Part shown: piece after piece, positions 25,553 through 34,401 of the stretch
Layout of the letters: each line of letters starts with the position of its first letter
Numbering within the stretch: the first letter of the stretch is position 1
NCBI GenBank assembly: GCA_963665765.1
Contig: OY762464.1
Coordinates: 1,178,001 to 1,242,000 of the forward strand
From: Bin76 sp963665765
GTDB taxonomy: Bacteria; Actinomycetota; Acidimicrobiia; Spongiisociales; ZC4RG35
Direction: 5' to 3'
Length of the DNA stretch: 64,000 bases
The notes under the pieces: model-generated
Database searches by the model: none
What the model was told of the DNA's origin: nothing
The model's input: the letters and a program-made list of their open reading frames with translations, nothing else
Position numbers and translations under genes: made by a program

Positions 25553-26110
25553 TCAAGTTGAGGGGTGGCGGGGTTCCCTCAGCACCCGGCGGACCATGGG
25601 CTCGAAGAATTCCAGTGGTTCGGTGGGGTATTGGGGATCGAATGAGACCTGGTCGTAGTCGGCGCAAAACTGCACGGTGCGTTCATACAGGGGATGGTGG
25701 CGGTAGCGGTCCCGAGCGTCGGGGTCCCGGTCGTAATGATGGGCGTAGTACTTCTCCTGAAAGATCCCGTGATACTTGACGATCCAGTAGTTCTCCTCCG
25801 ACACGTAAGGACGCAATAGAGCCGCGGCCACCTCCGAATGGTTGGCGGGGCTCAGAACATCTCCGATGTCATGCAAAAGTGCCACCACCACCATTTCTTC
25901 CTGCTCCCCGGCGCGGTGGGCGCGGGTGGCGGCCTGAAGGGAGTGACCCAGGCGGGTGATCCGGTATCCGGTGTGCTCGTCCATCGAACGAAGCCACTCC
26001 AACACCCGATCGGGAAACTCGTCCAACTCCTCTTGCTCGTATTTCGAGAGAAGCGCATAGTCCTCGGCCGTGCCGTCGGACATTCTGGTGAAGGAAACCG
26101 TTCCATCCAT
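25553..26110 (-). CDS. HD-domain protein, PhnZ/inositol-oxygenase-like
   Basis: 185 residues from ATG 26110, behind AAAGGAG. Metal-binding motifs are VVALLHDIGDVLSPANHSEV (the HD pair) and KYHGIFQEKYYAHHYDRDPD, with YDQVSFD near the end. The order matches mixed-valence di-iron oxygenases of the PhnZ/TmpB/MIOX type, which cleave C-P or C-C bonds, rather than nucleotidyl phosphohydrolases. The substrate is unknown. Its ATG overlaps the stop of the upstream EamA transporter by one base (TGATG), so import or export of a small molecule and its oxidation may be linked. Confidence 0.82.
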   Translation of the reverse strand: MDGTVSFTRMSDGTAEDYALLSKYEQEELDEFPDRVLEWLRSMDEHTGYRITRLGHSLQAATRAHRAGEQEEMVVVALLHDIGDVLSPANHSEVAAALLRPYVSEENYWIVKYHGIFQEKYYAHHYDRDPDARDRYRHHPLYERTVQFCADYDQVSFDPQYPTEPLEFFEPMVRRVLREPRHPST

Positions 26111-27060
26111 CAGACAACTCCTTTCTTGGAGAGCCACCCTGAGAAGGCCTTAAGCCGCTTCCTTACCTGATTCGCAATTCTATTCCGGAATCCTCGGGAG
26201 CGCGTAGCAGGCAGATGGCCGGAGCTCTTCTCCAACGGCGTTCTTGTCCTCCGGCGGTCGTGCAGCGTCAATCCTCCCACCACCACCACCGCGATACCAA
26301 CGATTTGCATCCGGTTCAGGCTCTCTCCCAGCACCAGCCACGCCACCGCGGAGGACATAATCGGCTGAGCGGTGAGGATCGTTCCAACCGTGCCCGGCCC
26401 GGCGCGGGACACCGCGGCGATCTCCAACAGAATCCCCGCGGCGCTGGCCGCGGCGGCCAAACCCAGCACCAACCACTTCGAGAAGGGCAGGTCGATGGGC
26501 CCCACCCCGGAGATGGGCAGAATCAGAACCGCGGCGGAGATCCTGAACCACACCCCGATGGTTATCGGGGAGAGGTCGCCAAGGCGATCCACCAACAGCA
26601 GATAGCCCCCCATGAACACTGCCGAGCCGATGCCCGCCGCGATGCCGATCGGGTCGGCCCGTTCCCAACTCCAACTCTCGGTCGCCAGGGAAACACCCAA
26701 GCAAACGATGCCCGCCGTGGCCCACGCCCGGACCGGCACGGGGACATTCTGTTTCACCCGTGTCCAGATGAGCACTGTGGGGACCATGATGAACGCAAAC
26801 GTGGCCGAAGGACCCGGACCGAGACGGGAGAGGCTCACGTAGTACAGCACCGTCGCGGCTACGACGCACACCCCCAGCAGGAAGAGTGTTCCCATACGGC
26901 CCCGCGGGTGCAAAGCCTTCCTCCACCACCCGATGCCCAGGAAAATCACGAACCCCGCCAGATTCATCCGGAAGGTCATCTCCAAGGTGGTGTGATGAGA
27001 GAACAGGTCGAACACGGCCACGGACACCAGGGCGAACAACACGGTGGAGACGGCCGCCAT
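26110..27060 (-). CDS. EamA/DMT-family transporter
   Basis: About 316 residues with ten predicted membrane helices and two EamA repeats. An early helix is VSTVLFALVSVAVFDLF. The second repeat contains GIAAGIGSAVFMGGYLLLV and ends SAVAWLVLGESL followed by QIVGIAVVVVGGL. Such carriers usually export or import metabolites by proton exchange. I choose ATG 27060, with AGAGGAACGGG before it. An in-frame GTG at 27135 would add 25 hydrophilic residues. The last 50 residues form an unusually basic cytoplasmic tail. Translationally coupled to the HD-domain gene downstream. Confidence 0.85.
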   Translation of the reverse strand: MAAVSTVLFALVSVAVFDLFSHHTTLEMTFRMNLAGFVIFLGIGWWRKALHPRGRMGTLFLLGVCVVAATVLYYVSLSRLGPGPSATFAFIMVPTVLIWTRVKQNVPVPVRAWATAGIVCLGVSLATESWSWERADPIGIAAGIGSAVFMGGYLLLVDRLGDLSPITIGVWFRISAAVLILPISGVGPIDLPFSKWLVLGLAAAASAAGILLEIAAVSRAGPGTVGTILTAQPIMSSAVAWLVLGESLNRMQIVGIAVVVVGGLTLHDRRRTRTPLEKSSGHLPATRSRGFRNRIANQVRKRLKAFSGWLSKKGVV

Positions 27061-27232
27061 TCCCGTTCCTCTGCCGGCATGGGGGCGGACATAAGACCCG
27101 GTCGGTTGGATAGACCCTGCGATCCGGGCCGCCACGTCACTGGGCTTTCTGATGGGTAGCTCCTTATTACGACACGGGGTAACGCAGTTCTGCCGGCCCG
27201 CCGCGGACTCGGCTACCTACGACCCTATCTAC

Positions 27233-29020
27233 TCAGGTCGACAGTTCCGCAGGTCGCAGGGGCAGGCCCTGGTCACTGTTGAGCATGGCGGTGAGGGGCG
27301 TCACCTCCTTCTCCCAGCCCGGACTGGCCAAGACTCCCAACCGGCCCGCCGTGGGGGTAAGGAAAAAGCCCTGCTCCTGGTCGGCCTCGAACCGGTCGCG
27401 GTCCACGAACAATCGCGGTTTGATCACCGCCGGGTCGCCCTCCTCGGGACAGAAGGTCAGGCAGTTGCCGCACTCGTTGCACAGCTCGGCCAGGATGAAG
27501 TATTGCCAGCGGTCGGTCATCTCGTCTTTGAGTTCCGGCACGGTGGCCAGCCGGATCACCGCATCGTTGGGGCAAACCGTAACGCAGAAGTTGCAGGCCA
27601 CGCACCCCCACATCTGAAGCTCTTTGTCAAGCGCCCGCGGCAGCTTCTGGTTGCCGGCGAAATGATAATAGCCGGAATCGTTGCCCTCGGTCATTGCCAC
27701 CACATGGGCTTCCACCGGACCCCGCCGACCGGCCGACCGGGCATCCTGCCATCTGTTCCGATGCAAGGATGCCAGATCGGTGGCCCCGACCCGCCGCATC
27801 TCCATCGCCAGACGGCTGAGCATCGGCGCCAGCCGACCGTAACCGCCCGGCTTGAGCAGATCCGAACAGACGGTGACCGGGGCCACTCCCATCCCCAGAG
27901 TGTCGGTGAGGTTCTCTTTGCTGACCCCCGCCGAGAAACTCACCTGCACATCCCCTCCATGACCCGCCAGGTTGAAAACCCCCGGCAGGGCGCAGATCAA
28001 ATCATCCAGCAGGGTGGAGGTGATCACATGCAGGGGCGGCCCGGACAGGTACATGGGATCGTCGGGCATCCACCCCTTGTCGTTGCCCACCACCAGGGTG
28101 TTGCTCAGCTTGATCCCAAACCGCCGCCCATGCTGACGAGCGAACTCCCGCAGCCCGGCGATGAGTTCCAAGCCCTGATCAAACTGCAGATCGTCCACGA
28201 AAGCCTGCGGCAGCAGAGGCACGTGGTCATATCCGAGCTTTTCATGGAGGATCTCCTGGACACGGGCGATACCCAGCAAAGTTGGATTGAGCTTCACAAT
28301 CACATCCACCTCGTGGCGGGTCATCAGATGCTTGGTGATGGCGTCGATCTCATGCGGGGGGCATCCGTGGAAAGTAGAGAGGGTCACGGTGTCGGCGATC
28401 CGGGAGGGGAAGTCGAGATCGCGCAGGTGCGCGAACGGCTCGGGTATCTGAGGACGGAAGGAGTCGATCCGGGCCCGGGCGTTCTTCATCTCCACGATAA
28501 AATCGGAAATCTTTTCGGTGGAGATGCCCTCCAGGTCATACCCCACCGACATATCGAAAACGAACGACCCGGGATCGGGTCCCACTATTTCGGCCACCGG
28601 CGCCCAGTTGCTCAGGATCCTGATCATCATCCAGGCTTTCACGTATTCGATCAGGGACTCCTCCACGCGCAACTCCTGGCTCCATTCGATGTTGTAGCCG
28701 ATGGTTTGCATGTCGATGCAGGGACGGCCGATCTCGAGACGATCAAGCACCTGCACCGTCTTCAACTCGAACAGACGCGACCCGCTCAGCCAGGCCAGCA
28801 CGATGTTTTGGGCCATCTGGCTGTGAGGTCCCGCCGCCGGGCCGATCGGAGAAGCGCAGGGACGTCCCAGGAAGGAAAAGCCCAAGTCGAGATCGGTCGG
28901 TCTCTTCCAAATCCTGGCCTTCAGAAGATCGAAAATTCGCTGTCGGGACTCCCACTCGGAAGCCACTCTTCCCAACAGCAAATCCAACGGATAGGGAGTC
29001 AACGGATCGGCGCCGGACAT
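27233..29020 (-). CDS. ygfK: YgfK-like iron-sulphur oxidoreductase, short form
   Basis: About 595 residues. An N-terminal dihydropyrimidine-dehydrogenase-like barrel (SFLGRPCASPIGPAAGPHSQ, LSTFHGCPPHEIDAI, FGIKLSNTLVV) is followed by two 4Fe-4S clusters, CVACNFCVTVCPNDAV and CNECGNCLTFCPEEGDP (about residues 490-560). E. coli YgfK is about 1030 residues and continues with a GltD-like FAD/NAD(P) part. That part is absent here, so electrons must pass to a separate flavoprotein. Start is ATG 29020 after AAGGAAG. It is the last gene of a block with SsnA-like and XdhD-like genes, the same trio as the E. coli xanthine/selenate-region cluster implicated in purine catabolism. Confidence 0.87.
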   Translation of the reverse strand: MSGADPLTPYPLDLLLGRVASEWESRQRIFDLLKARIWKRPTDLDLGFSFLGRPCASPIGPAAGPHSQMAQNIVLAWLSGSRLFELKTVQVLDRLEIGRPCIDMQTIGYNIEWSQELRVEESLIEYVKAWMMIRILSNWAPVAEIVGPDPGSFVFDMSVGYDLEGISTEKISDFIVEMKNARARIDSFRPQIPEPFAHLRDLDFPSRIADTVTLSTFHGCPPHEIDAITKHLMTRHEVDVIVKLNPTLLGIARVQEILHEKLGYDHVPLLPQAFVDDLQFDQGLELIAGLREFARQHGRRFGIKLSNTLVVGNDKGWMPDDPMYLSGPPLHVITSTLLDDLICALPGVFNLAGHGGDVQVSFSAGVSKENLTDTLGMGVAPVTVCSDLLKPGGYGRLAPMLSRLAMEMRRVGATDLASLHRNRWQDARSAGRRGPVEAHVVAMTEGNDSGYYHFAGNQKLPRALDKELQMWGCVACNFCVTVCPNDAVIRLATVPELKDEMTDRWQYFILAELCNECGNCLTFCPEEGDPAVIKPRLFVDRDRFEADQEQGFFLTPTAGRLGVLASPGWEKEVTPLTAMLNSDQGLPLRPAELST

Positions 29021-29062
29021 AGCTACCACTTCCTTCCTTGGTGTCTCACGAGCCTGGGTGTC

Positions 29063-30079
29063 TCACAGGCGAGCATGGAGCCGAGCCGCCTGTTCCGCAG
29101 CCTTGGCGCGCACTTCGTCGGGGTCGACCAGAACGGCCCGACCCTCTTCCAGCACCACCTCGCCGTCCACCTCCACCCGCAGGGGCCGTACCCCCGGAGT
29201 GAAGGCCAGATGCCAGGGGTCCATGGGGTCGTACGACCAGATCACCCGGTCCTCCCGGGCCTCGGGGAACAGTTCCCAGCCGGTCTCCATCCATGACCAG
29301 ACCGTTTCGGGGGAAGCGGTCACATCATCCTCCCGCATCCTCAGATAAGCAGCCCGGAAAGCGCCCAGCATATCCCCCCCGATACCGTCGGTCCCCAGAG
29401 CCACCCGGTTGGAAAACCGGACCGGACGGGCGTAACCAACCCCATTGTTGAGGTTGGACTCGGGATTGTGCAGGATCACGCCCCGAAGCTCCCGGTCCAG
29501 ATGAACGCAGTGCCCCAGCAGCCAATTGTCCCGCGACCGGGATTGCAGACGCCGGCCGGCATCCGGATCCTCAACGCCCTCCGCCACGTGGATGTGCACT
29601 CCCACCCCCAGTTCCCCGGCCAATCCGCAGACCTCGTCGAGCGTCTCCTCCGACAGGGTGAAACAGGCATGAGCGCCCACCCATCCCCTTCCTCCCTCCG
29701 AAAGGAACCGCCGGTTCTCCTCCAAACCCCGGCGGGCCCCGTCGGGCCCATGGCGGTCGGTCACCTCGTAGGCGCAGGCCACCCTCACCCCCACCTCGGC
29801 GCAGGCGTCGGCGATCAAGGTCAGCGAACCCTCGATAGCCGAGGGAGAAGCATGGTGGTCCACGATGGCGGTGGTGCCCCGCTCCAAGGCCTCCAAAGCG
29901 CCCAGCTTGGCCGACCAGTAGATCATCTCCTCGTCAAGGGCTACATCAAGCCTCCACCAGACCTGTTCCAAGATGTCCCCGAAACTGTGAGGAGTGCGGG
30001 GCGGCGCCGGCATGCCCCGCGCCAGAGCCGAGTAGAGATGATGGTGAGCGCAGACCAGCCCGGGGGTCTCCCGGCTCAT
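29063..30079 (-). CDS. ssnA: SsnA-like amidohydrolase, N-terminally short
   Basis: Metal-dependent deaminase/aminohydrolase of the purine-type group. Motifs: CAHHHLYSALARG for the first metal-binding His, AIVDHHASPSAIEGSL (about 85-100), HIHVAEG, LGTDGIGGDM with the late Asp. E. coli SsnA (about 440 residues) has about 60 more N-terminal residues forming the beta-sandwich. Here ATG 30079 opens directly before GLVCAHHH, with 1 base between it and the xdhD stop, so the short form is real unless translation starts inside xdhD. The C-terminus keeps a remnant beta domain (PLRVEVDGEVVLEEG). Likely deaminates a purine or pterin-like ring oxidised by the neighbour. Confidence 0.85.
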   Translation of the reverse strand: MSRETPGLVCAHHHLYSALARGMPAPPRTPHSFGDILEQVWWRLDVALDEEMIYWSAKLGALEALERGTTAIVDHHASPSAIEGSLTLIADACAEVGVRVACAYEVTDRHGPDGARRGLEENRRFLSEGGRGWVGAHACFTLSEETLDEVCGLAGELGVGVHIHVAEGVEDPDAGRRLQSRSRDNWLLGHCVHLDRELRGVILHNPESNLNNGVGYARPVRFSNRVALGTDGIGGDMLGAFRAAYLRMREDDVTASPETVWSWMETGWELFPEAREDRVIWSYDPMDPWHLAFTPGVRPLRVEVDGEVVLEEGRAVLVDPDEVRAKAAEQAARLHARL

Positions 30080-30080
30080 G

Positions 30081-32672
30081 TCAGCGCCTTCGTCCCAGTG
30101 CGTGGTGCTTGTTGAAGGGCAGGCGGTTGCGCCACACTCCATCCACCCGGTGAAGAGCGGCGGCCACCGCTCCGGCGGTGGGCACCAAACCGATCTCTCC
30201 CACTCCTTTGATCCCATACGGCGAGTTGGGCTGGGGAACCTCCACCAGGATCACCTCCACCTCCGGCATATCCTTGGCCCGGATAATCCCCAGGCTTCGC
30301 AACGTCATATTGGTGGGTCGACTTTCGTCATCACAGGGAAAGTCCTCGGTCAGGGCATAGCCCAGGCCCATGTGAACAGAGCCTTCGATCTGTCCCTCGC
30401 ACAGCACCGGGTTGACCGCCTTCCCCACATCGTGAGCGGCCACCACCTTCTCGATCTTGCCGGTGTTCGGATCGGCGATCACCAGTTGGCTGGCGTATCC
30501 GAAGGCGGAGTGGATGACGGGGTTCTCCACTCCCTCGGACAGGCTGTTGGTCCAGTCCACCTTCCACACTCCGTGGTAGTCCACCCCCGGCTCGCATCCG
30601 CCTTCGAGCGCCTTCTGGCAGGCGTCGGCCACCGATCCGGCCACCATGAGGGTGGCCCGTGATCCGGTGGTCTGCCCGGCGCCCAGTTCGCGGGAGGTGT
30701 CCACCAGCACCTCGATCCGGTCGGGATCGATGCCCAGTTCCTCCACCGCCACCTGCAGAGCCACGGTGTGCACCCCCTGTCCCATCTCCGTCCAGCAGTG
30801 ACGGACTTCGACCTTGCCATTGTTCAGGAACCGCACCACCGACCGGGAAACTTCGCGAAAGCCGTTGCCCAAGCCGGAGTTCTTCAGCCCCAGCCCTACC
30901 CCAACGGCTTTGCCTTCGGCGATGGCGCGGTCGTAATGAGGCTTGACGGCCTCCAGACACCGCTGCGCTCCTCGCGATCCCTCGTCCATGATCTGTCCCG
31001 GCCCCCAGATGGATCCCGGATGCACCACATTGCGAGCCCGCATCTCCCAACCGCTGATCCCCACCTTCTGAGCCAGACGGTCCATCACCCCCTCCATGGC
31101 GAACTGGGCCTGGTTCGCCCCGAATCCCCGGAAAGCCCCGCACACCGAGTTATTGGTGCGCACCGCCAGGGCTTCCACATCGATGGCGCCCACCACATAG
31201 GGACCGCTGGCATGACCGGCCGCCCGCTCCAATACCTTCATTCCCACCGACGCATACGGCCCCGAATCGCCCAGCATGCGCGCCTTCAGGGCAGTGAGCC
31301 GGCCGTCGGAGTCGCAACCCGCCCACAATTGGATGCGGATGGGATGTCGCTTGGGGTGGATATGAAGAGACTGCTCCCGGGTCAGGGTGCACTTCACCGA
31401 CCTTCCCAGCAGGTGGGCGGCCAAAGCGGTCTGGGCTTGGTTGGCCATGTCCTCCTTGCCGCCGAAGGCGCCCCCGTTGGAGACCAACTCCACCGTTATC
31501 CGGGAGGGATCCATCCCCAGCACCGAGGCGATCTGGTTGCGATCGTCCCACACTCCCTGACCCCCCGAATAGACATGGAGATCGCCATTGGGCAGAGGAA
31601 CCGCCACCGTCGACTCCGGCTCCAAGAAAGCGTGTTCCACCCGCTGCGTCAGGAACACCTCCGCCATGGTGTGGGCCGATTCCGCCAAGGCCTGTTCCAC
31701 GTCTCCCCGCTTATAGACCGAGCGGGACAAAAGGTTCCCCTCCAACCCCCACACCGCGTCCTCGGAGGAAAGGGCCTGCTCCGGGTCGCTCACCGGCGTT
31801 AGAACACGATACCGGACCTCGACCAGGTCGGCCGCCTCCCGGGCGGTCTGGACGTCGGACGCCACCACCATTGCCAGCAAATCCCCCGAATAGGAGGTGC
31901 GCCCTCCCACCGGGATGAACACCGGCCAGTCCTGGTGGATCAGTCCCACCCGAAGATCACCGGGGACGTCGGCGGCCGTTATCACCTTCACCACTCCCGG
32001 ATACTCCTCGGCGGCGCCGGTGTCGATCCCCAGCACCTCGGCTCGACAATGATCGGTGAGCCGGAGGGCGGCGTGCAGCATCATGGGCGAGGCCAGATCG
32101 TCTATGTAGGGACGGTCCCCCAGAGACAATTTCATCGCCTCGTACTTGGCGCCGTTCTTGCCCACTCCCCCGGGACGGGCCACAGTGGGGATCGGCTCCC
32201 CCGAGGCCAGCAATTCGACCGCCTCCACGATCTTGGTGTAGCCGGTGCAACGACACAGATGAGCGCCCAGGCGACCGTTGATAGTTCTCCGATTAAGCGC
32301 CGAGCCTTTCTGATCGATCAGAGCCTTGGCCCTGATCACGATGCCGGGGGTGCAGAAACCACACTGCAGGGCGCCGGTGGCCGCAAACCCCCGCGCCAGA
32401 CGATCCCTCTCCACGGGATCCAGCCCTTCCAGAGTGACGATCTCGCCTCCCTTCACCCGCTGAAGCGACATCTGGCAACTGACCACGGCCCGGCCATTGA
32501 CCAAAACGGTGCAGCAGCCGCACTGGCCGGAGGGGGCGCATCCGTCCTTGGGGGAGATGATCCCCAACTCCTCCCGCAAGGCCGCCAACAGGTGGGGATG
32601 GTCGGCGCGCACTGACACTTCCTCTCCGTTGACACGGAAAGAAACGGTGGTTTGGGCCTTCATCAAAGTCAT
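30081..32672 (-). CDS. xdhD: XdhD-like molybdenum hydroxylase (2Fe-2S plus Mo-binding domains)
   Basis: 863 residues, xanthine-dehydrogenase family. Residues about 8-80 form a plant-type ferredoxin domain with GCAPSGQCGCCTVLVNG. Residues about 85-160 carry the second 2Fe-2S site, CGFCTPG and CRCTGY. The remainder binds molybdopterin (SGGQGVWDDRNQIASVL, VCGAFRGFGANQAQFAMEG, IKGVGEIGLVPTAGAVAAAL). No FAD subunit is fused or adjacent, so electrons probably go to the YgfK-like protein or another partner. E. coli XdhD sits with ssnA and ygfK in the same way. Expected to hydroxylate purines or related N-heterocycles. A selenium-dependent cofactor is known for some relatives but cannot be judged here. 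Confidence 0.9.
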   Translation of the reverse strand: MTLMKAQTTVSFRVNGEEVSVRADHPHLLAALREELGIISPKDGCAPSGQCGCCTVLVNGRAVVSCQMSLQRVKGGEIVTLEGLDPVERDRLARGFAATGALQCGFCTPGIVIRAKALIDQKGSALNRRTINGRLGAHLCRCTGYTKIVEAVELLASGEPIPTVARPGGVGKNGAKYEAMKLSLGDRPYIDDLASPMMLHAALRLTDHCRAEVLGIDTGAAEEYPGVVKVITAADVPGDLRVGLIHQDWPVFIPVGGRTSYSGDLLAMVVASDVQTAREAADLVEVRYRVLTPVSDPEQALSSEDAVWGLEGNLLSRSVYKRGDVEQALAESAHTMAEVFLTQRVEHAFLEPESTVAVPLPNGDLHVYSGGQGVWDDRNQIASVLGMDPSRITVELVSNGGAFGGKEDMANQAQTALAAHLLGRSVKCTLTREQSLHIHPKRHPIRIQLWAGCDSDGRLTALKARMLGDSGPYASVGMKVLERAAGHASGPYVVGAIDVEALAVRTNNSVCGAFRGFGANQAQFAMEGVMDRLAQKVGISGWEMRARNVVHPGSIWGPGQIMDEGSRGAQRCLEAVKPHYDRAIAEGKAVGVGLGLKNSGLGNGFREVSRSVVRFLNNGKVEVRHCWTEMGQGVHTVALQVAVEELGIDPDRIEVLVDTSRELGAGQTTGSRATLMVAGSVADACQKALEGGCEPGVDYHGVWKVDWTNSLSEGVENPVIHSAFGYASQLVIADPNTGKIEKVVAAHDVGKAVNPVLCEGQIEGSVHMGLGYALTEDFPCDDESRPTNMTLRSLGIIRAKDMPEVEVILVEVPQPNSPYGIKGVGEIGLVPTAGAVAAALHRVDGVWRNRLPFNKHHALGRRR

Positions 32673-32685
32673 GCTCTGCTCCGGT

Positions 32686-33624
32686 TCAAGGTGGGGGGAT
32701 CGCTCCCCGTCTTTCGCTGATCAATCGGTAGTGCTCCGGCACCCGATAGAGGTCGAAGTTGAATACGTTGTCCTTATAGAAGCGACAGAAGTCCAGATCG
32801 ATCCTAGCCACTGCCAGTTCGTCGCCGTCGGTGATGGTCTGGCAGACGATCTGGCCGGAAGGGGCGATCACCACGCTCTGCGCGATATTCTCCACCCCCT
32901 CCTCAATTCCCGACTTGGCCACTCCCACCACCCAGCATCCGTTCTGATATGCGCCTGCCTGCATAACCACATGATTGTGAAAGTTCTGCAGGGCGTTCTG
33001 TTGGGGATCCGGAGCATAGTAGTAGGGGGTGTTGTAGCCGATCAGAATCAGTTCCACTCCCTGCAGGCCCATCACCCGATAAGTCTCAGACCATCTCCGG
33101 TCGTTGCAAATGGCCATCCCCACGATCCCCCCGAAGGCTCGCCAAACCCCGAAGCCGTCGGGGCCGGGTTTGAAGAAGTGCCGCTCGGCGTGCTGGAAGG
33201 GTCTCCACTCCTGGACCTCCTCATGCCCGGGAATGTGGATCTTGCGGAACTTGGCGACCACCGACCCGTCCCGTTCCACCAGTATCTGAGTGTTATAGCG
33301 ATGAGTCACGCCCGCCGAATCAGTATGAGCTTCGGCATAGCCCAGACAGAAGCCGATTCCCAAGCGGGCCGCCTCGTCGAACAACGGCCGGGTCGAATCG
33401 GAGGGCATCTCCTGCTCGAAATAGGCCAGCATCTCCTGCTCGTCCTCAATGTACCACCGAGGGAAAAAGGTGGTCAACGTCAGCTCGGGGAACACCAACA
33501 ACTCCACCCCCCGTTCGGCGGCTTCATAGAGCAGCGTCAGGAGGCGTTTCATAACTTCCTCCCGGCTTTCGTCTCGGGCAACCGGACCAACCTGCGCCAT
33601 GCCCACATCTAAGTTGCGACTCAT
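32686..33624 (-). CDS. N-carbamoyl-D-amino-acid hydrolase-type nitrilase
   Basis: 312 residues, nitrilase superfamily. The catalytic triad is visible: Glu in VFPELTLTTFFPRW, Lys in KFRKIHIPGHEE and Cys in GMAICNDRRW. These motifs and RPFQHAER and LIGYNTP follow the Agrobacterium DCase pattern closely. The reaction removes carbamate (as CO2 and NH3) from N-carbamoyl amino acids made by hydantoinase or dihydropyrimidinase. Start is ATG 33624 (SRNLDVGMAQVG). An earlier in-frame ATG at 33642 is possible. It is the first gene of the minus-strand purine-type operon, and a divergent regulator begins 61 bases away across an inverted repeat. Confidence 0.92.
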   Translation of the reverse strand: MSRNLDVGMAQVGPVARDESREEVMKRLLTLLYEAAERGVELLVFPELTLTTFFPRWYIEDEQEMLAYFEQEMPSDSTRPLFDEAARLGIGFCLGYAEAHTDSAGVTHRYNTQILVERDGSVVAKFRKIHIPGHEEVQEWRPFQHAERHFFKPGPDGFGVWRAFGGIVGMAICNDRRWSETYRVMGLQGVELILIGYNTPYYYAPDPQQNALQNFHNHVVMQAGAYQNGCWVVGVAKSGIEEGVENIAQSVVIAPSGQIVCQTITDGDELAVARIDLDFCRFYKDNVFNFDLYRVPEHYRLISERRGAIPPP

Positions 33625-33632
33625 AAACACGC

Positions 33633-33655
33633 AATGTACCATGCTATTTTACATT
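33633..33655. promoter_or_regulatory. Inverted repeat between divergent hydrolase and regulator genes
   Basis: AATGTA (33633-33638) and TACATT (33650-33655) are perfect 6-base arms around an 11-base A/T-rich spacer. They lie between the ATG of the carbamoyl hydrolase (33624) and that of the YkoF-like/HTH regulator (33686). Dyad size and position fit an operator for the regulator controlling both directions. Confidence 0.45.
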
Positions 33656-33685
33656 TTGTCAAAAAAAGGCAACCAGTCCGCTTTA

Positions 33686-34324
33686 ATGTCAACCTCGCCT
33701 GAGAACCCGACCGGCTTTTCCGAACAGTCCTCGCCAGGAGGGCGGTGTCGATTGGAATTCCTGGTTGAGCCCTTCAGCGAGGGCAACCCCGGGCCTCACG
33801 TGCTCGAACCGTTGGAGCGGATGCGCAGCCTGGGAATAGAGGTCAACCAGGGTCCGTTCGGCAACACCGTGGAGGGAGGTCGCCCCACCATCACCACCGC
33901 CATTTTGACGATTCTGGAAGGTGCTCTCGAAAGGGGAGCATCTCGCGTCCTGATCAACCTGACCCAGGGACGCCCGAGCCTCCCCGTTTCCCGGCCGGAC
34001 CAGACCCCGTCCCCCGATTACCGTCACCCGGGCGCGGGCCGGGGTGGGGCCGTTGATGATCTGGTCACGCCCGGCCGGGGCATGCTGGGAGCGGAGCCAC
34101 CCGAAGACATACACGGGGCAGTCGACCGGATGGTCAGTGCGGTGGAGGCCCACATGGGAGGCGCGTTGGGAGACTTGTCCAGAGAGAAAAAGCAGGCGGC
34201 GGTTCGGATCCTGGACGAGCAGGGCGTTTTCCTGATCCGAAAATCTGTTGAGACCGTGGCGGAGGCGATGGGGGTGAGCCGAATTACAATCTACAACTAT
34301 CTCAACGCCATTCGAGGTGATTGA
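33686..34324 (+). CDS. Fusion of YkoF/MTH1187-like ligand domain and YheO/DauR-type HTH regulator
   Basis: 212 residues. Residues about 18-95 (LEFLVEPFSEGNPGPHVL, then GIEVNQGPFGNTVEGG) resemble the MTH1187/YkoF thiamine-binding ferredoxin-like fold. A Pro/Gly-rich linker follows. The C-terminus (about 155-212) is LSREKKQAAVRILDEQGVFL with VAEAMGVSRITIYNYL, the helix-turn-helix seen in YheO/DauR regulators. DauR-type proteins control amino-acid catabolism, so a small ring compound, thiamine-like or pyrimidine-like, may be the ligand. Divergent from the carbamoyl hydrolase and just upstream of the nucleoside transporter genes, so it probably controls both. Start ATG 33686 lacks a clear ribosome-binding site. 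Confidence 0.78.
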   Translation: MSTSPENPTGFSEQSSPGGRCRLEFLVEPFSEGNPGPHVLEPLERMRSLGIEVNQGPFGNTVEGGRPTITTAILTILEGALERGASRVLINLTQGRPSLPVSRPDQTPSPDYRHPGAGRGGAVDDLVTPGRGMLGAEPPEDIHGAVDRMVSAVEAHMGGALGDLSREKKQAAVRILDEQGVFLIRKSVETVAEAMGVSRITIYNYLNAIRGD

Positions 34325-34401
34325 GAGCCAATGAGGGAAATGCATCGTCTCCCGACCACCCACAGAAGGAAAGTTCTCACCGTGTCAGGAAGAAAGCGGC
34401 C

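Noticed and set aside
27152..29296. 714-codon plus-strand frame
   Set aside because: Antisense to the YgfK-like gene with its two 4Fe-4S motifs. Composition is His/Pro/Gln-rich and unnatural.
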